DNA from: Oscheius dolichura
Taxonomy: Eukaryota > Nematoda > Chromadorea > Rhabditida > Rhabditidae
Assembly: GCA_932521035.1 (NCBI GenBank)
Contig: OW051496.1
Span: 9,052,001-9,116,000, forward strand
DNA: 64,000 nucleotides
Direction of reading: 5' to 3'
In this document: one piece after another, positions 51,031-62,868 of the stretch
Layout: each line of letters begins with the position of its first letter
Position numbering within the stretch: the stretch's first letter is position 1
Translations under genes and position numbers: made by a program
The notes under the pieces: model-generated
What the model was told of the DNA's origin: nothing
The model's input: the letters and a program-made list of their open reading frames with translations, nothing else
Databases searched by the model: none

Positions 51031-52938
51031 TCAGATGTACTTCTGAATTTCTTCGTAAATGGCGAGAACGAGGGCACCGCCAGTGCCGCGGAAGACATTC
51101 GAGAGGGCTCCCTTGAACATGGCCGACATTCCCTCGTTGCGGATGATCTTGACGGCGCAGTCAAGGGTGTTCTTGTAGAGAATGTCCTTCCTACCAGACT
51201 GCATCATCATCCGACGGCGAACCGTGTCCCAGGGATAGGAGAGCACGCCGGAGCCAACGGTGACGACCTGGGCAATGGCCCAGGCGGTGAAGAAGTTGAG
51301 CTTCTGGCCATCCTTGGCGAAGAGCATCTTGGCCGTGTCGAACATTCCGAAATAGGCGGCGCGGTAGATGATGATACCCTGAACCGAGACGAAGAAGCCG
51401 CGGTACAAGCCGATGGGGCCGTCGGACTTGGCAATCTTCACGAGGCAGTCGGCGAGTCCCTTGAACTCGCGGGCACTGCCGCTCCCGACGTCGGCAGCCA
51501 GACGGGTACGGGCAAAGTCCAGCGGGTAGACGAAGCACAACGAGGTGGCGCCGGCGGCTCCTCCTGAGGCCAAGTTTCCGGCAAAATACTTCCAGAAGTC
51601 CTTCTTCTTGTCGAGACCCTTTTGGAACATATTCTTGTAGGTGTCCTTGAAGGCAAAGTTGAGTGCCTGGGTAGGGAAGTAGCGGATGACATTGGCCAAG
51701 TTGCCTCTCCACAGCGCGGTGAATCCCTGCTCCTTGGGCACACGCACCAGCACGTCCATGATGCCCTTGTAGCGCTTGTCGACGGCGATCTTCTAAAATA
51801 TATTGATTATAGAATTAAAACGGTTAAAACTGACATCCGAGGCATCCTGCACTTGGAGTAGCAGCTTGACCCGCTCGATGGGAGCCACGGCAGTTTTGGA
51901 GATGGCGGCAGCCGTTCCTCCAGAAGCCAAGTCGATGAAAAACTTGCGGGCGTTGAAGCCCTTGGCCTTCTGTTCCACCTTGGCCACGGCACGGTCCTTC
52001 TGATCCTTGGCCTCGCTAGCTACGGTCTTGCCCTTCGCTTTGACATCCTCCAGAACTTCCTTGCCCTTCGCTTTGACATTTTCCACAATTTCCTTGCCCT
52101 TTTGCTTGGCGTCCTTGCCAATCTTGCTGGCTACCTGAAAATAAAAATAATTAGTCTGTTCGAAAATAAATAGTCTGTTCGATGGTGGAGTGGGCACGCA
52201 TGGACCCGTTGCATGGACAAGTGCAGGCTTGCCTCGGCCCGTGCACGGGTGCGGGTGCAGCGGATCAACCTACCCAGACGGCTTATGGCCGGGTTTAGCT
52301 AAATTCCCATTTCCATTTCGAAAAAATTGGCAGTTCGGTCGGCCACCAGGGCCACCCGCGCGCGCACCACCTATTCGTCCAGACCGAATAGCTTATGGCG
52401 CCAGAGGACGATGACCAGCGCGCCCTAACCCATCTGCGGCATAGGGCCTCCAGCGCGGCCTCGCACTCAGGAGCCCACGAACCGAGGTAGTCTCGGTAGA
52501 GTAATACTATTGGCGGACGAATGGCTGCTTTGAATTTAACGAAGCGCTTTAGGGAGGCTGTACTTGTATGGGCGCGCCGGTCATCGGCCACCCAGCCAAA
52601 CTATGGCGCCCGGCGGCTCCTTTCTTCCAATGCCGATTGCTGCCCAAGAGCCGCCGGAAAATAGGAATAGCGTCGAGATCATGTACGTTTTGAATACAGC
52701 AAAGCGCCTTGACGAGGTCGTACGGGTGCGGGCGCTCCGGCCATCAACCACCCAGTCTCCCCACGCCAAACAATGGCGTCGCGCCGACGGCAGCTCCCCT
52801 TTCCCGGAGCGTGCACGGGTGCCAGCGCCAGCATCAAATTTGTTCGCCAAAACAAAGCTTGCGGGCAATGATACGCGTATCATTTCTACGGTGAAAAGTA
52901 GCAGAAAAGTAGCCAACCTCCTTATCGTCGCGATCCAT
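51031..52938 (-). CDS. ADP/ATP carrier with LEA-like N-terminal extension
   Basis: Exons 52938-52918, 52134-51835 and 51792-51031 give 360 residues. From about residue 62 it is a canonical mitochondrial ADP/ATP translocase: three carrier repeats with [14 protein letters not shown] and PWDTVRRR, and the ANT signature RRRMMM. It exchanges matrix ATP for cytosolic ADP across the inner membrane. Ahead of this lies a lysine/glutamate-rich extension of about 60 residues, made of tandem 11-residue units ([44 protein letters not shown]). The units are encoded by a 33-bp DNA repeat, periods starting at 52028, 52061 and 52094. The 11-mer period and composition match group 3 LEA proteins. Exon 1 (MDRDDKE) is inferred from phase and a weak GTTGGC donor. 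Confidence 0.92.
52028..52126. repeat. 33-bp coding tandem repeat (LEA-like unit)
   Basis: The block ttgcccttcgctttgacat recurs at 52028 and 52061, and a diverged third copy starts at 52094 (ttgcccttttgcttgg). The period is 33 bp, equal to 11 codons, inside exon 2 of the ADP/ATP carrier gene. Confidence 0.85.
52713..52732 (+). repeat. Half-site of the gggtgcgg hairpin family
   Basis: The sequence cgaggtcgtacgggtgcggg matches the right arm of copy B. Related partial motifs (gtgcacgggtgc) are at about 52243 and 52810. All are in intron 1 of the carrier gene; no clean inverted partner was seen. Confidence 0.45.
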
Positions 52939-55900
52939 CTTGGAAGAATGAAGCTTCTGATAATTCCGGCTGCTTATATTGCTTTTTCGGTTGGTTAAAT
53001 CGGCTTATTTAATGAGTTAATAAGATATTTAACTGTTTTTTGACCGAAAACTGATAAGCAATATCGCTGGTCGGGATATTTGACGGGGGGCAGGCTTCGG
53101 GCTCTAATGCAAATGCGCAATGGAGAGCCTCGGCACTCTGGGAGGGACAGCTTCAATTCCGACATTTCTATACTTTTCTCTCTGGGACTACAGAGGCCTC
53201 GATCCATATCAGCACGGCCCACAGTCCCCCATAAAAATACTGTAAGCTGCCGGGACCCAGAAGGCCTGCCGCTTGGTTAAAGGCGCCGGGCCACGTGGCT
53301 CCTCTTCTAGAAGGCTACTGTAGCTGAAATATTACATTTTGGGTCCTGCAAGGAAGGCGTACACTATCCCCTAATGCTGGAATGCCCGTTGGTCATGGCC
53401 CTCGTCTGTCCCCCGTAGATGGGCTGTGGTCGACCGGCCAGGCGGCTTACGACCGTGGCATGTCACTGTTACATCCGTTCGCGGGCCGTCATCTAGTGGC
53501 CACATCCATCAAAATAACAGTTTCTCTCCCCCATCGCGTCAGGACTTCCGGTCCTTTAAAGATGTCATATTTGTCACCAAAGATAACGGAGAGAAGCGGA
53601 AGAAGAGCGAAATCCCGGAAGGCTCTCCCTTTCAGCTTTCACCCCCCGCTCGTGTAGAAGATGAAAAGCAGCCGAGTGACCTTGCCAATTAGAAGGGCGT
53701 ATGCCGGGCAGGTTCTCCGGGAAGCCGTGCTGTGATGATCACAATCTGAAGGCCGATGAGCGGGGGCCCTTGTTGGGAGACGAGGAATTAGTGTTCAGAA
53801 TAATGCCCCCTATTGTTTCTGGCCAGGTGGCGGACAAAAAGACGGGGAGGAGGAGAGAATCGCATCATCGCGGGGGGTGGCAGCCGTATTTTTTTGTATT
53901 GTCTCTCGCATTCTTTTGAACCCGGAACTGATAGAAGTATCCCCATTGGGGTGTAATCAAACTGTGCCCCTCCCTGTCGCCACAGCCCAGCCGCCTGAAA
54001 GATGCGGTCGACAGATAAGGCGTCACCGCATCTCCTCTCCCTTCTTTCCGACGGTGTGATACATGGTCAGATCTTCCCGCTTTGGAAAACAGAAGAAGAC
54101 AGTTTTTCTGTTATTGACGGGAAAGTGCAACAATTCCAAGTGGAAACAGATCGGCAACCGTAAAGAAAACGGTATGGCACCGAGTGGTCACAGTAACAGT
54201 AGTTGAGTGGAACGAACCTATCAGATGAGACTGTATGGTGACTTTTTTGGATATTTGTACAAAAAGGGAAGGGAATACGGTAGAAGGAAGACAGTTATTA
54301 GAGGGAGGACGGTTTTTTTGGCCATTTAAAGTTAAGCAGAGGTCTCAAAGCTTCGGGTATAAGTCACCAACTGTTAGCTGCTTTGAATCCGGCACTGGGT
54401 TGGATAAATGGTCCTGAAACGGAGAACTCACTTGTTGTTGTTGGAGTTGAAAGCTAAAGCTGTTATCTAACTCTTTTAGTCAGAGAGAATCTCGAGATCA
54501 CAATCCCTGGGCTGGCCTTGCTCGGACTGATGCTCTATGGCTGGCTTCAGCCCAACTCTATCCCCTGAAAAATCGATGTATCTATATAAAGCTGGCCTTT
54601 GGCGTTTTCTTTCAAATCCGGCCTCTATTGTCTCATTGTGAAAACCATCTCTATGTGTTACTCCTCTTTGGAAAGTCACCTAATCAGGAGAGGCGCTGTG
54701 CCGTAGCATCTTCCGTTGTTCAGTCAGACAGAGGGCTGATCGTTTTTCTCCCGACATTCCTTCTTCTATTTTACTGTTTTTTTTTCACTTGCCAGTCCCC
54801 CTTTTTTTCTTGACAAAATGTTCTGCTGCCAAAATAAATGTGATCGATCATCAAATAGCTGCCCAATACGAGAGAGAGAGAGATGCGGGCAAAAGGGGGC
54901 AGAGAGAGACAGTCGGTGGCTGTCAAAAACTGCCCGATTAGCGTCGGCAAAAAAAAGAAAAAGACGAAATAAATCGGAAACTGATACTCCTTTCCTTCTT
55001 CTTTTCACAGTTCTTTTTCCCTGGATAGGGAGAAGAAGAGAGTCCGATGGCTCGGGAGAGGAGGACGGGACCGTCATCCTCGGTCACCATATAGGGGATC
55101 TTCCAGAGATGCTCCCGGTAAGGGAGGCTGGACTGGGGCCACCAGAGGAGGAGGAGGAGGAGATCCGGGTATTTTGGAGAAGGATAGGAGTCGCCTGCTT
55201 AATCGAGCCCCCGAGTCTGACCACCGATTCCCTTTCAGTTCAGATACCTTCCCTACCTCCTCCTCCTGCCCTAACCTGGGCCATAATTATTCCCCCTTCC
55301 CTAAAAGAAAGGCAGTTTGCGGTAGAAATGCCAGTGTATGAATACTTTTTCCCGGTAATTGGAACAGGAAGTCCCCGGCTGTCCTCCGCTGTAAAGCGGC
55401 ATGGCATAACCATGTCGAAGGGCTCTTTTTTCTCTGATTAAAATCCGTAACCGTGACGGACAGGTCAATTACAGTCCCCCTCCTCTTCCACCAACATACA
55501 GCTAGGTGGTGGTGGCTAATTAGACTGATCGAAAATCGCGTTTTGCCATCCACCTGCCCGCCGAACCGATGACTTTCTCTTTCCTTCTGGCCGGCGTGAA
55601 CGTGGAACGGAGGGGGAAGAGGCAGACTTTCGACTGCCGGCGGCTATGACACCTTCTTGGCAGTTTTGAAATAAACGGACTGGAGAAGAGGAATCTGCCC
55701 TCTTTCCTTGTTGAACTGGCTTATGATTCATATCTGACAAGGCAAAGAGACAGAATAATACAAACAACGGAGGGGGAAACGGGTCAAGGCCCGCTGCGCC
55801 CCTCTTGATGAAGTTTGGCGAAAAACAATGGCAACACCGTTGAAAATTAAAAGATTATGAAAACCGGCAGACTGGTTACTGTAGCTGCAGAAGCATGAGG

Positions 55901-57108
55901 AATCTCTTGGCATTTGGACGATGGCATCCTCCTATCCTCTACTGCCCTGGGAGAGGAGGGAGGACGGCTCATAAGCCCAGAATAATCCGTGGAACAGAGA
56001 GATCTGAAAGGGACTATCTGTCGTAAATTTCAAGTGATTGAGGACGTCTGGAAAGCGGTGCACTTTAGAAAGGAGGAGTATGGCCAGGGAGCGGGGAGGA
56101 TGGCCCGAAGCCGTAACCTGCCCGCCTAAACATGAGAGGATGTCCGAGAATTTGAGGCTGCCATATATTATTCAAGTCGAAAGTAGGTGCCCAAGCCTCT
56201 CTCGAAATCGTTGAGAACATAGAAGACCGTGGGAGGGAGGAGGCAGACAGCTCCCTGCTCGCTGTTGTCCCCAGTTGCCTCTGATCCCCCATTCGGTATG
56301 GATGAATAGCTCTCCCCCTTCCTCCTGTTGTGTTTACTCGTTTTCCCTTCCTTCCATTTCAGTAAGCAGCGGACAGGTAGCTAGACGATACCATCTCTCT
56401 CTTTTTTCAGACATGTTCAGGGGCCCGGTGGTTGGTTTGTTCGGTATGGCCTTGGCATGTCCATCGCCGCTATCATCTATCTGTCCCCTCGCTTCTCTTC
56501 TTCTTGGGGAAAAAAGAAGAAACAGACAAAAAAATATGGACGAAAAACTGTTTCCATCTAGTCGGCTTCTTCGCTGTTTTTTCTTCTATCAAAGCATGCC
56601 GACCAGGAGAGGGGGCATAAATTTCCCCGGGAAGCTGCCCCCACCATTCTGAACTACAATTGCTTTACAATTCCCCCACTCCCTCACTCCCTTACAGAAG
56701 AGAATGGAGCAATTACATTGAATTGGCAGGGGAAACGGGCGGCCGAGAGGGACTGAACCAAATTGGACGGGTGGTGGTGTCAGGTGCCAGGGGGCAGTTC
56801 AGAGGGCGGCGGCCGGCTGCCACTTCATCTCCGTCTTCTTCATTCCTTTCTTTTTCTCTTCTGGAAAATAGACCAGAAAATCGAGTTAAGCAGCCAAGCA
56901 GGAAGGAACGCCTTCTAGAAGGCGAAAGGCGGATTAATCTGGACAGGGCTATGGGGGAGAGAAAGGACGAAGGCGACGACAGCTAGGGGGAGATACAGGG
57001 GAGGTCAGACGGCAGGAGGAAGTCATGGAAGGCTCTCCTTTATTCCTTGTGGGACCTGTACAATCTAGGCAGGAAGATTCTCTTGTATTCAACGTCATCT
57101 CTCTCTCC
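52939..57108. other. Gene-poor stretch
   Basis: No gene recognised. Sequence is rich in purine/pyrimidine tracts such as gaggaggaggaggag near 55148 and gagagagagag near 54872. A frame at about 53540-53692 (DFRSFKDVIFVTKDNGEKRK) is mildly protein-like but has no start, splice or homology support. Confidence 0.45.
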
Positions 57109-57131
57109 CTGCCGAGATTTTACGGGTGCGG
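57109..57131 (+). repeat. Single arm of the short hairpin family
   Basis: ctgccgagattttacgggtg plus cgg matches the right arm of copy F at all but one position. No inverted partner was found within 150 bases. Confidence 0.6.
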
Positions 57132-59283
57132 ACGGCTGAGGATCTCTTGATGCACCAGACGAGTTTCTGCTCTCCCAAATTAGTTTGTTCAGTTCGGTTC
57201 AAAGTATAGAAAAAGGGTGTAAACATTTCTTTTTTTCCTGGTTGTAGCGTTACATACGACGCTAACTGGTCATAGATGAAATCTCTCTCCGTGTGATTGA
57301 AGCAGGTGCGAGAACATCGAAACAGTCCGTCAGTCAGACGCGGAACAGACCACAAATCAACAAAATTCCATTCGATCCAATCCAACAAGTTGTTTACAGT
57401 TTACAGTTTTCAGTACGATAATTTGATTTCAGTGTTCAAGGAAACAGCAGCCTAAATTCGTCTCAAGACTCCCCGAATCGGAATGGGCTTCCTTCAGACT
57501 TTTTAGCTGCCACCCGGCCGGCGTCAATTAGCTTGTCCTTCTCGCTGTCAGATAAACCTTTACGATCGGCTGCTGTTTTTTTCTCTCTCGAAGCTTTATG
57601 AAGTGACCGCTACTCTTCTTCTGTCGACATCAAATTGATTTAAATGCATCGGGGAAGTAGAGAGAGAAGGAGACAGTAAAAGGCCAGCGGAATGTTTATG
57701 TCGTTCTGTTTACTCCGGACAGCCAGCTGGCCACTTGTAGTAGACTGTCAGGGGGTGACGTCTGTTTTTAGGAGGGGGTACATAAAAAATAACCGGGGCA
57801 CTTCGACCTGCCCCCACTCTTCCCCAAGGGGGCCGAGAGTTTGGAAACTCATTGGGTCCCTTATCCTGGCAGCCCCCTGCCTTCCTTGGGGGTAGAGACA
57901 GCCAGCTTCCTCCCCCGTCCTTCTGCCGCTTCTCGGTAATGTGATCGGGGAGAGTCATGGTGTCGGATTGTCCTTGACGACGAGAATTCCGGAAGAATCG
58001 TTGGCCGCTGCCCGATCCCCCTCCATATGCACCACCACGGGCAGCCTAGTGAATTAGTGTTGAACACGTTCAACAGAAAAAGGAAGGCAGAGGGTGGAGA
58101 AAGGAGGAGAGGGAGGAGGAGGTAAAAAGCGAAACGCCGAAGGAACCCAATGAGGTCTGAACCGGAGAGAGGGAAGAGGAGGAGGACGAATTAATCAGCA
58201 TGCCTCGGGCAGGCCCCCCGGTAGATTTGAAGAATGGCAACTGTCTGCCCCCCGTCTCCGCGAAGGAAAGTGAAGACAGGAAAAAGGAAGTCGTGTGAAG
58301 AAGAGGGAAAGCTTGATCTTCTCTTCTCTCAATTGGCATAAGAGGGGGGAGGAAGGCTCTCTTTTAATAAGGGGATGAATGAAGTGGACGATCATTGACT
58401 TCAGTCTTGAAGAAGGGCGCCCCGATCTTCCTCTCTCCCTCCGCTGATCCTCATCCCCATTTCTAACCATTCCAGGACGAAAGAGGTGCCCCCTTCCAAG
58501 TCCTGCCCCTTCCTTTTTTTCCCATCATCACAGCTATTTTCTTAACAAAGCCACCCCTCCAAATTGTCTCCTCTTTGCCTTCGAAAAGCCGGACCCGGGA
58601 CGAGCTTCAAAAAAGCTAATTTCCATGTCTCTCTTTGTGTAAGAAAACGCGATTGGGAACGATTTCCACAGAAGAGGCAAAAAAGGGAAAGACATAGGTA
58701 CAACTGGAAAGATCAAAAAGATCGCGGTTTACAATAAGGGAATTACTGTAACTTGGGTTTTTCTATTCCCGACGGGTCTCACCTACTTGCGAGAGTGGAA
58801 CCATCCTCTTCTGGGTGGTCACCTACAGTACAGATATGACTCTACTGGGGGAATTTGAAGAAACGGGAAATACAAACGGAATAAGCACTTTTGGGTAAAA
58901 AACAACCACGGAATTTTTTTTGCAATACATCAGGATCGGTTATTTTTCTACCAGAAGGGGAGACAGGCGAGGATCACGTACTGTACCACCAGGAATTCCG
59001 TTTTTCTGGTTCAAAGGGGAAAAATACCTATATATTGGTATGTTCTCGACCCAAGTCAAAGTCAACAACCCATTCCCGTAAAAGTGCAACCAGGTCGTCA
59101 GCTCTCCTTCTCTCCTCCTTCCTTCCTTCCCCCTGCCCAACCCGTTGGCATGCACCCACCCGACCTTGACGTCGCGTCCCCTCCACGGCAGGCAGCCTCT
59201 TTTCGGGTCTTTGATTCCCCCGTCTCCGCCTACAGTACACTCTCTCCGGCTTCGATGTTGCTAGCTGTTCGGGGGCTGGGTCT
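57132..59283. other. Upstream region of the left collagen gene
   Basis: No coding region recognised. It is rich in CT and GA tracts on both strands, with frequent tctctct runs. It runs up to the TATA box at 59286. Confidence 0.45.
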
Positions 59284-59285
59284 GC

Positions 59286-59293
59286 TATATAAG
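59286..59293 (+). promoter_or_regulatory. TATA box of the left collagen gene
   Basis: tatataag lies about 30 bases before a probable start at about 59315. A 5' exon then ends at a GTGAGT donor (59350), and an intron runs to the TTGCAG just before the ATG at 59583. An alternative acceptor (TTTCCCAG) is near 59479. Confidence 0.55.
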
Positions 59294-59390
59294 GCAAGCG
59301 CCGGGGCACAGGGGGACAGGTGAGGAGCTTCTCATCCGCCACAGATACGGTGAGTCTTACTATTTCATTACTGTAGCTCCCCTTTTTACC

Positions 59391-60526
59391 TACACTTCTT
59401 ATTTTCTGGTTTCTCTTTCTATTCCCAGATCTCCCCCTCATTTTGGTCTACTTTCCCCCTTTCTTTTGTCTTTCCCAGGCAGTGGCAGGCCGGTGTAAAC
59501 CATTTGACCTACCCTCTCCCCCTAATCATAAAAGGCCTCCTCCCTTCCCTGTTAGAACACATTAAACGGAATATTCTTGCAGATGGTAGACGAAAAACAA
59601 CTGGAGGTGGAAGCCAACTCTCTCCGCAGGATCGCCTTCTTCGGAGTGGCCGTGGCCACGATGGCCACCCTCGTCTGCGTCATCTCCGTGCCCATGGTCT
59701 ACAACTACATGCAGCACATGCAGTCCGTCATGCAGTCCGAGGTCGACTTCTGCAAATCCCGATCCAGCAACATCTGGCGTGAGGTCACCAGGACCCAGGT
59801 CCTCGCCAAGGTTGGAGGAGTGAGGAGCAAGCGACAGGCCGGCTATGGAGCCAGCGCCGCCGTCGAGGGCAGCTTCGGAGGACAGGGAGGCTGCTGCGGA
59901 TGTGGAGTCTCCGCTGCCGGACCCCCGGGACCCCCCGGACCCGACGGAGAGGACGGAGGAGACGGAGAGCCAGGACAGCCCGGCAAGGACGGCCCTGACG
60001 GACCCGCCGCTACCCCCGCTCCCCAGCACGACTTCTGCTTTGACTGCCCCACCGGCCCCGCCGGACCCGCTGGAAACGCCGGACCCAAGGGACCCAACGG
60101 AAACCCCGGAGCCCCCGGAGCCCCTGGAGCCCCCGGAAACGCTGGAGGACCCGGAGCACCCGGACCTCAGGGACCCCCTGGCAACGACGGCCAGCCCGGA
60201 AATGCTGGACAGCCCGGAGCTCCCGGCCAAGTTCACGAAGTTCCCGGCCCCAACGGACCTCCCGGACCTCCTGGACCCGCTGGACCCCCCGGACCTGCTG
60301 GAGGACCCGGAGCCCCTGGAAACCCCGGAGCTGCTGGACAACAGGGACCCGCCGGAGACAACGGAAAGGACGGAGCCCCCGGAAACAACGGATCCGATGG
60401 AGAACACGGTCCCGACGGAGAGAGCGGATCTCCCGGTGAGTCTAGTCCTTATTTATTGAGTAAATTTACCAATTTCAGGAGGTTGCGACCACTGTCCTCC
60501 CCCTCGTACCGCCCCCGGATATTAAG
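59391..60526. repeat. Left arm of a large collagen palindrome
   Basis: 59391-60526 is repeated inverted at 62869-64000. It includes promoter-proximal intron sequence, the whole coding region and the coding intron. Identity collapses right after the stop codon. The left boundary relative to the partner is unknown because the right arm meets the window edge. Confidence 0.9.
59583..60525 (+). CDS. Cuticle collagen, left copy
   Basis: Exons 59583-60435 and 60479-60525 encode 299 residues. An N-terminal signal-anchor ([20 protein letters not shown], residues about 17-36) is followed by a furin-type site RSKR at 81-84, a cysteine cluster (CCGCG), Gly-X-Y tracts from residue 113 with an interruption holding two cysteines (DFCFDCP), and the C-terminus [13 protein letters not shown]. 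This is the layout of nematode cuticle collagens, secreted by the hypodermis, trimmed at the RSKR site and cross-linked. The ATG is set by the acceptor TTGCAG directly before it. AATAAA follows at about 60594. Confidence 0.96.
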
Positions 60527-62868
60527 CTGGGAATCTTTTATCTCATCGCCATCCTCATTGAGCTCAAAAGACCGGTCTCACTCTCAGAGACAAAATAAAT
60601 TCTTATTTAAATCCTCTATCTCTTCCGTATTGTTGTCGCTCTTGCCATCGTCAGGCAGTGGTTGTTTGGGGAGGGGAGAAAAAGCGAAAGAAGAAAGCAA
60701 ATCGCCATCGTCTAGTGTTCCACAAAAACTGGGAAGACAGCTTGCGCAACGAGAGACGCGCCGATTAGCCGCTTGGTTCAATTAGTTCGGAATCATATCC
60801 CCCACCAAGTCGTCAAGGGCAAGAAAACGAAACCAGAAACGGACGAGAGGCAGATGTGGAAGGAATGTGCCAATCTCATCTGGGACTGTGGGAGGACGGT
60901 GGGTCCCAAGCGGAAGTCTGCCGGTTTCTCTCACGCCCCGGAACCCGTACAAAAAAGAGCCAGTTTACAGTAAACTGTTTACAGTATCCCGGTATGATTG
61001 TTCTTCGATGTACGGTGGATCATGCTATTTCCTATTTTTTTCTCTTCCTTCTCTCCCCAGCGCGGTGGATCGTCGACGCTCTCACAAGGGCAAATGCCAT
61101 TGCTATTCGCGTAGGGGACAACTAGCCGCCTTCTCTCCCGCTCTTTCTCTCTCTCTCTCTACTCGTTTTCGATGTTTGTCCCATTTTGCAGGAAAGGAGT
61201 ACGCAGCAGGGAGAGGGGGGCTATCATTTTGCACGGTTCAGTACAAATTTAGAGGAACCGACGGATTTGAGCGCAGGTCCTGGAGCGAAGAAGATCATTG
61301 TTTATAGATTGCATTCTTTGTGGGACTCGTTTTCAGGATCGTTGTAAGACCCAAATGTAGCTGAAAATTCTTTCTAACTTGAAAAAGGAAAGTGGGCATT
61401 TGAACTTCTTGTGTAAAGGGACAAAATGTGGGTAAACGTCCTGGTCAGGCAGAATTACACATCCCATTAAATGTTGATATCATGATTAACGACGGGGCGA
61501 TCTAAACATCCTTTTCCGTGTTAGCCTTCCCATTTGATTTCTGTTCTTCCTCGCCTAATCTTCTGGAATGTTTCGTAGCTAGCAAACAAGCAACGCAGCC
61601 GTCGTCAGGGTCAAAAAACTCTTCTTCCTCCGACCGTAGCGTAGAGTAGTTCAAATCAGTGTCAATCTATTGGCCAAACCCAGTGTAACCCGCCAATTCG
61701 GGCTAATTTGGGGAGCGGGTTGATTCATATGGAAACGACCTGAACTTGATCTGATGGCGTGTCTTTTCGATTTTCGGGGGTCTTATCATAAAAAATGAGT
61801 AGTTATGAAATCAAGAGGTGGATAAAGAGGTTATAAGTGAGGCGGTAGGGCCTGTCTCTCCAAAAATTAGGTCGCGACTGAATGCTGTTTGGAGGCCGAG
61901 GATCGGAGCTGGATAGAACCAGAAGCAGCTAATTTCATACAAGAAGGACGAGACACAGATCATCAGAGCCTCTTGGATTCGATCCTATTCCGTTCTCCAG
62001 CGTTATTTTACCCAGGCTACCCAGCACATTCCTGAAGCTGTAAAGAACATATCCCTGACCCAAATGGGTGTTTGAAGGCATTGGGTGGCTCTCCGCTGGG
62101 AAACGAGGCAGCAGAGCACAGGAAACCGCTATTTTCAGCCAGAATTCTGGATGAAAAGGAAGAAAATCAGCCAAGAGCCCCTGTTGGTGATCCTCTCTTG
62201 ATTTAGCGCTGGATGCCCATAGTAGGATATGGTTCAGGAGCTGCTCGGCCCGTTCCAGCGCGGGATGACCCCGCTACTATTTCTCTTTGGTATCCCATCC
62301 CCCTTTCCCAGTAGTTTGTCATCCATTCCAAGGTTTTGAATCTCGCTCCCGAATCCGGCTCCGCCATTTCCCCTCCTCCTCTCACTTTTTCTCTCTCATC
62401 ACCTCCCACTGATTTACGGGCATTTATACCATTTCAAACACGTTTTTTTTCTCTCCCAACATCCTCGCCACCGCAGCATGCTATCATCTGTCAAGGATGT
62501 TTTCAGGGGGTAGCGGGTGGGGTGCTTCTCCTCGAAAAGTGCGTTTTTGACGCGGAGGGGGGAGGCGGGCAGATCGACGGCAAAAAGCGGGTTTTGGAAA
62601 CAACACAGAAGCCCCATTAGAACATAACATGAGGGTCTGAGGAGGAGAGAGAGGAGAAAGTACGGGAAGAATGCGCAAACACCAGCCTGATTGGAACGTC
62701 ATATGAGTCACGTATGATGATGGAATGCCGTGGCAGACCAGCTGGCTGGCAGGGGGACGACCAGAGGAGGAGGACGAACAACAAACAGGGATAAATAAGA
62801 TCTTTATTTCGTCCAGGGAAGAAAGACGAGTTGAGCATCTGAGCAAGGAAAACAAGTAACAGTCCCAG
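60527..62868. other. Spacer of the collagen palindrome
   Basis: About 2.3 kb of unique sequence holding the two unlike 3' UTRs; an AATAAA on the minus strand lies near 62804. There is a CT tract at about 61141-61161 and no supportable gene. Confidence 0.6.

Noticed and set aside
59562-60407. Long minus-strand open frame rich in Gly-Ser opposite the left collagen, and its mirror at 62988-63833
   Set aside because: These are shadows of the Gly-X-Y coding strand; collagen codon bias removes stops from the antisense strand.
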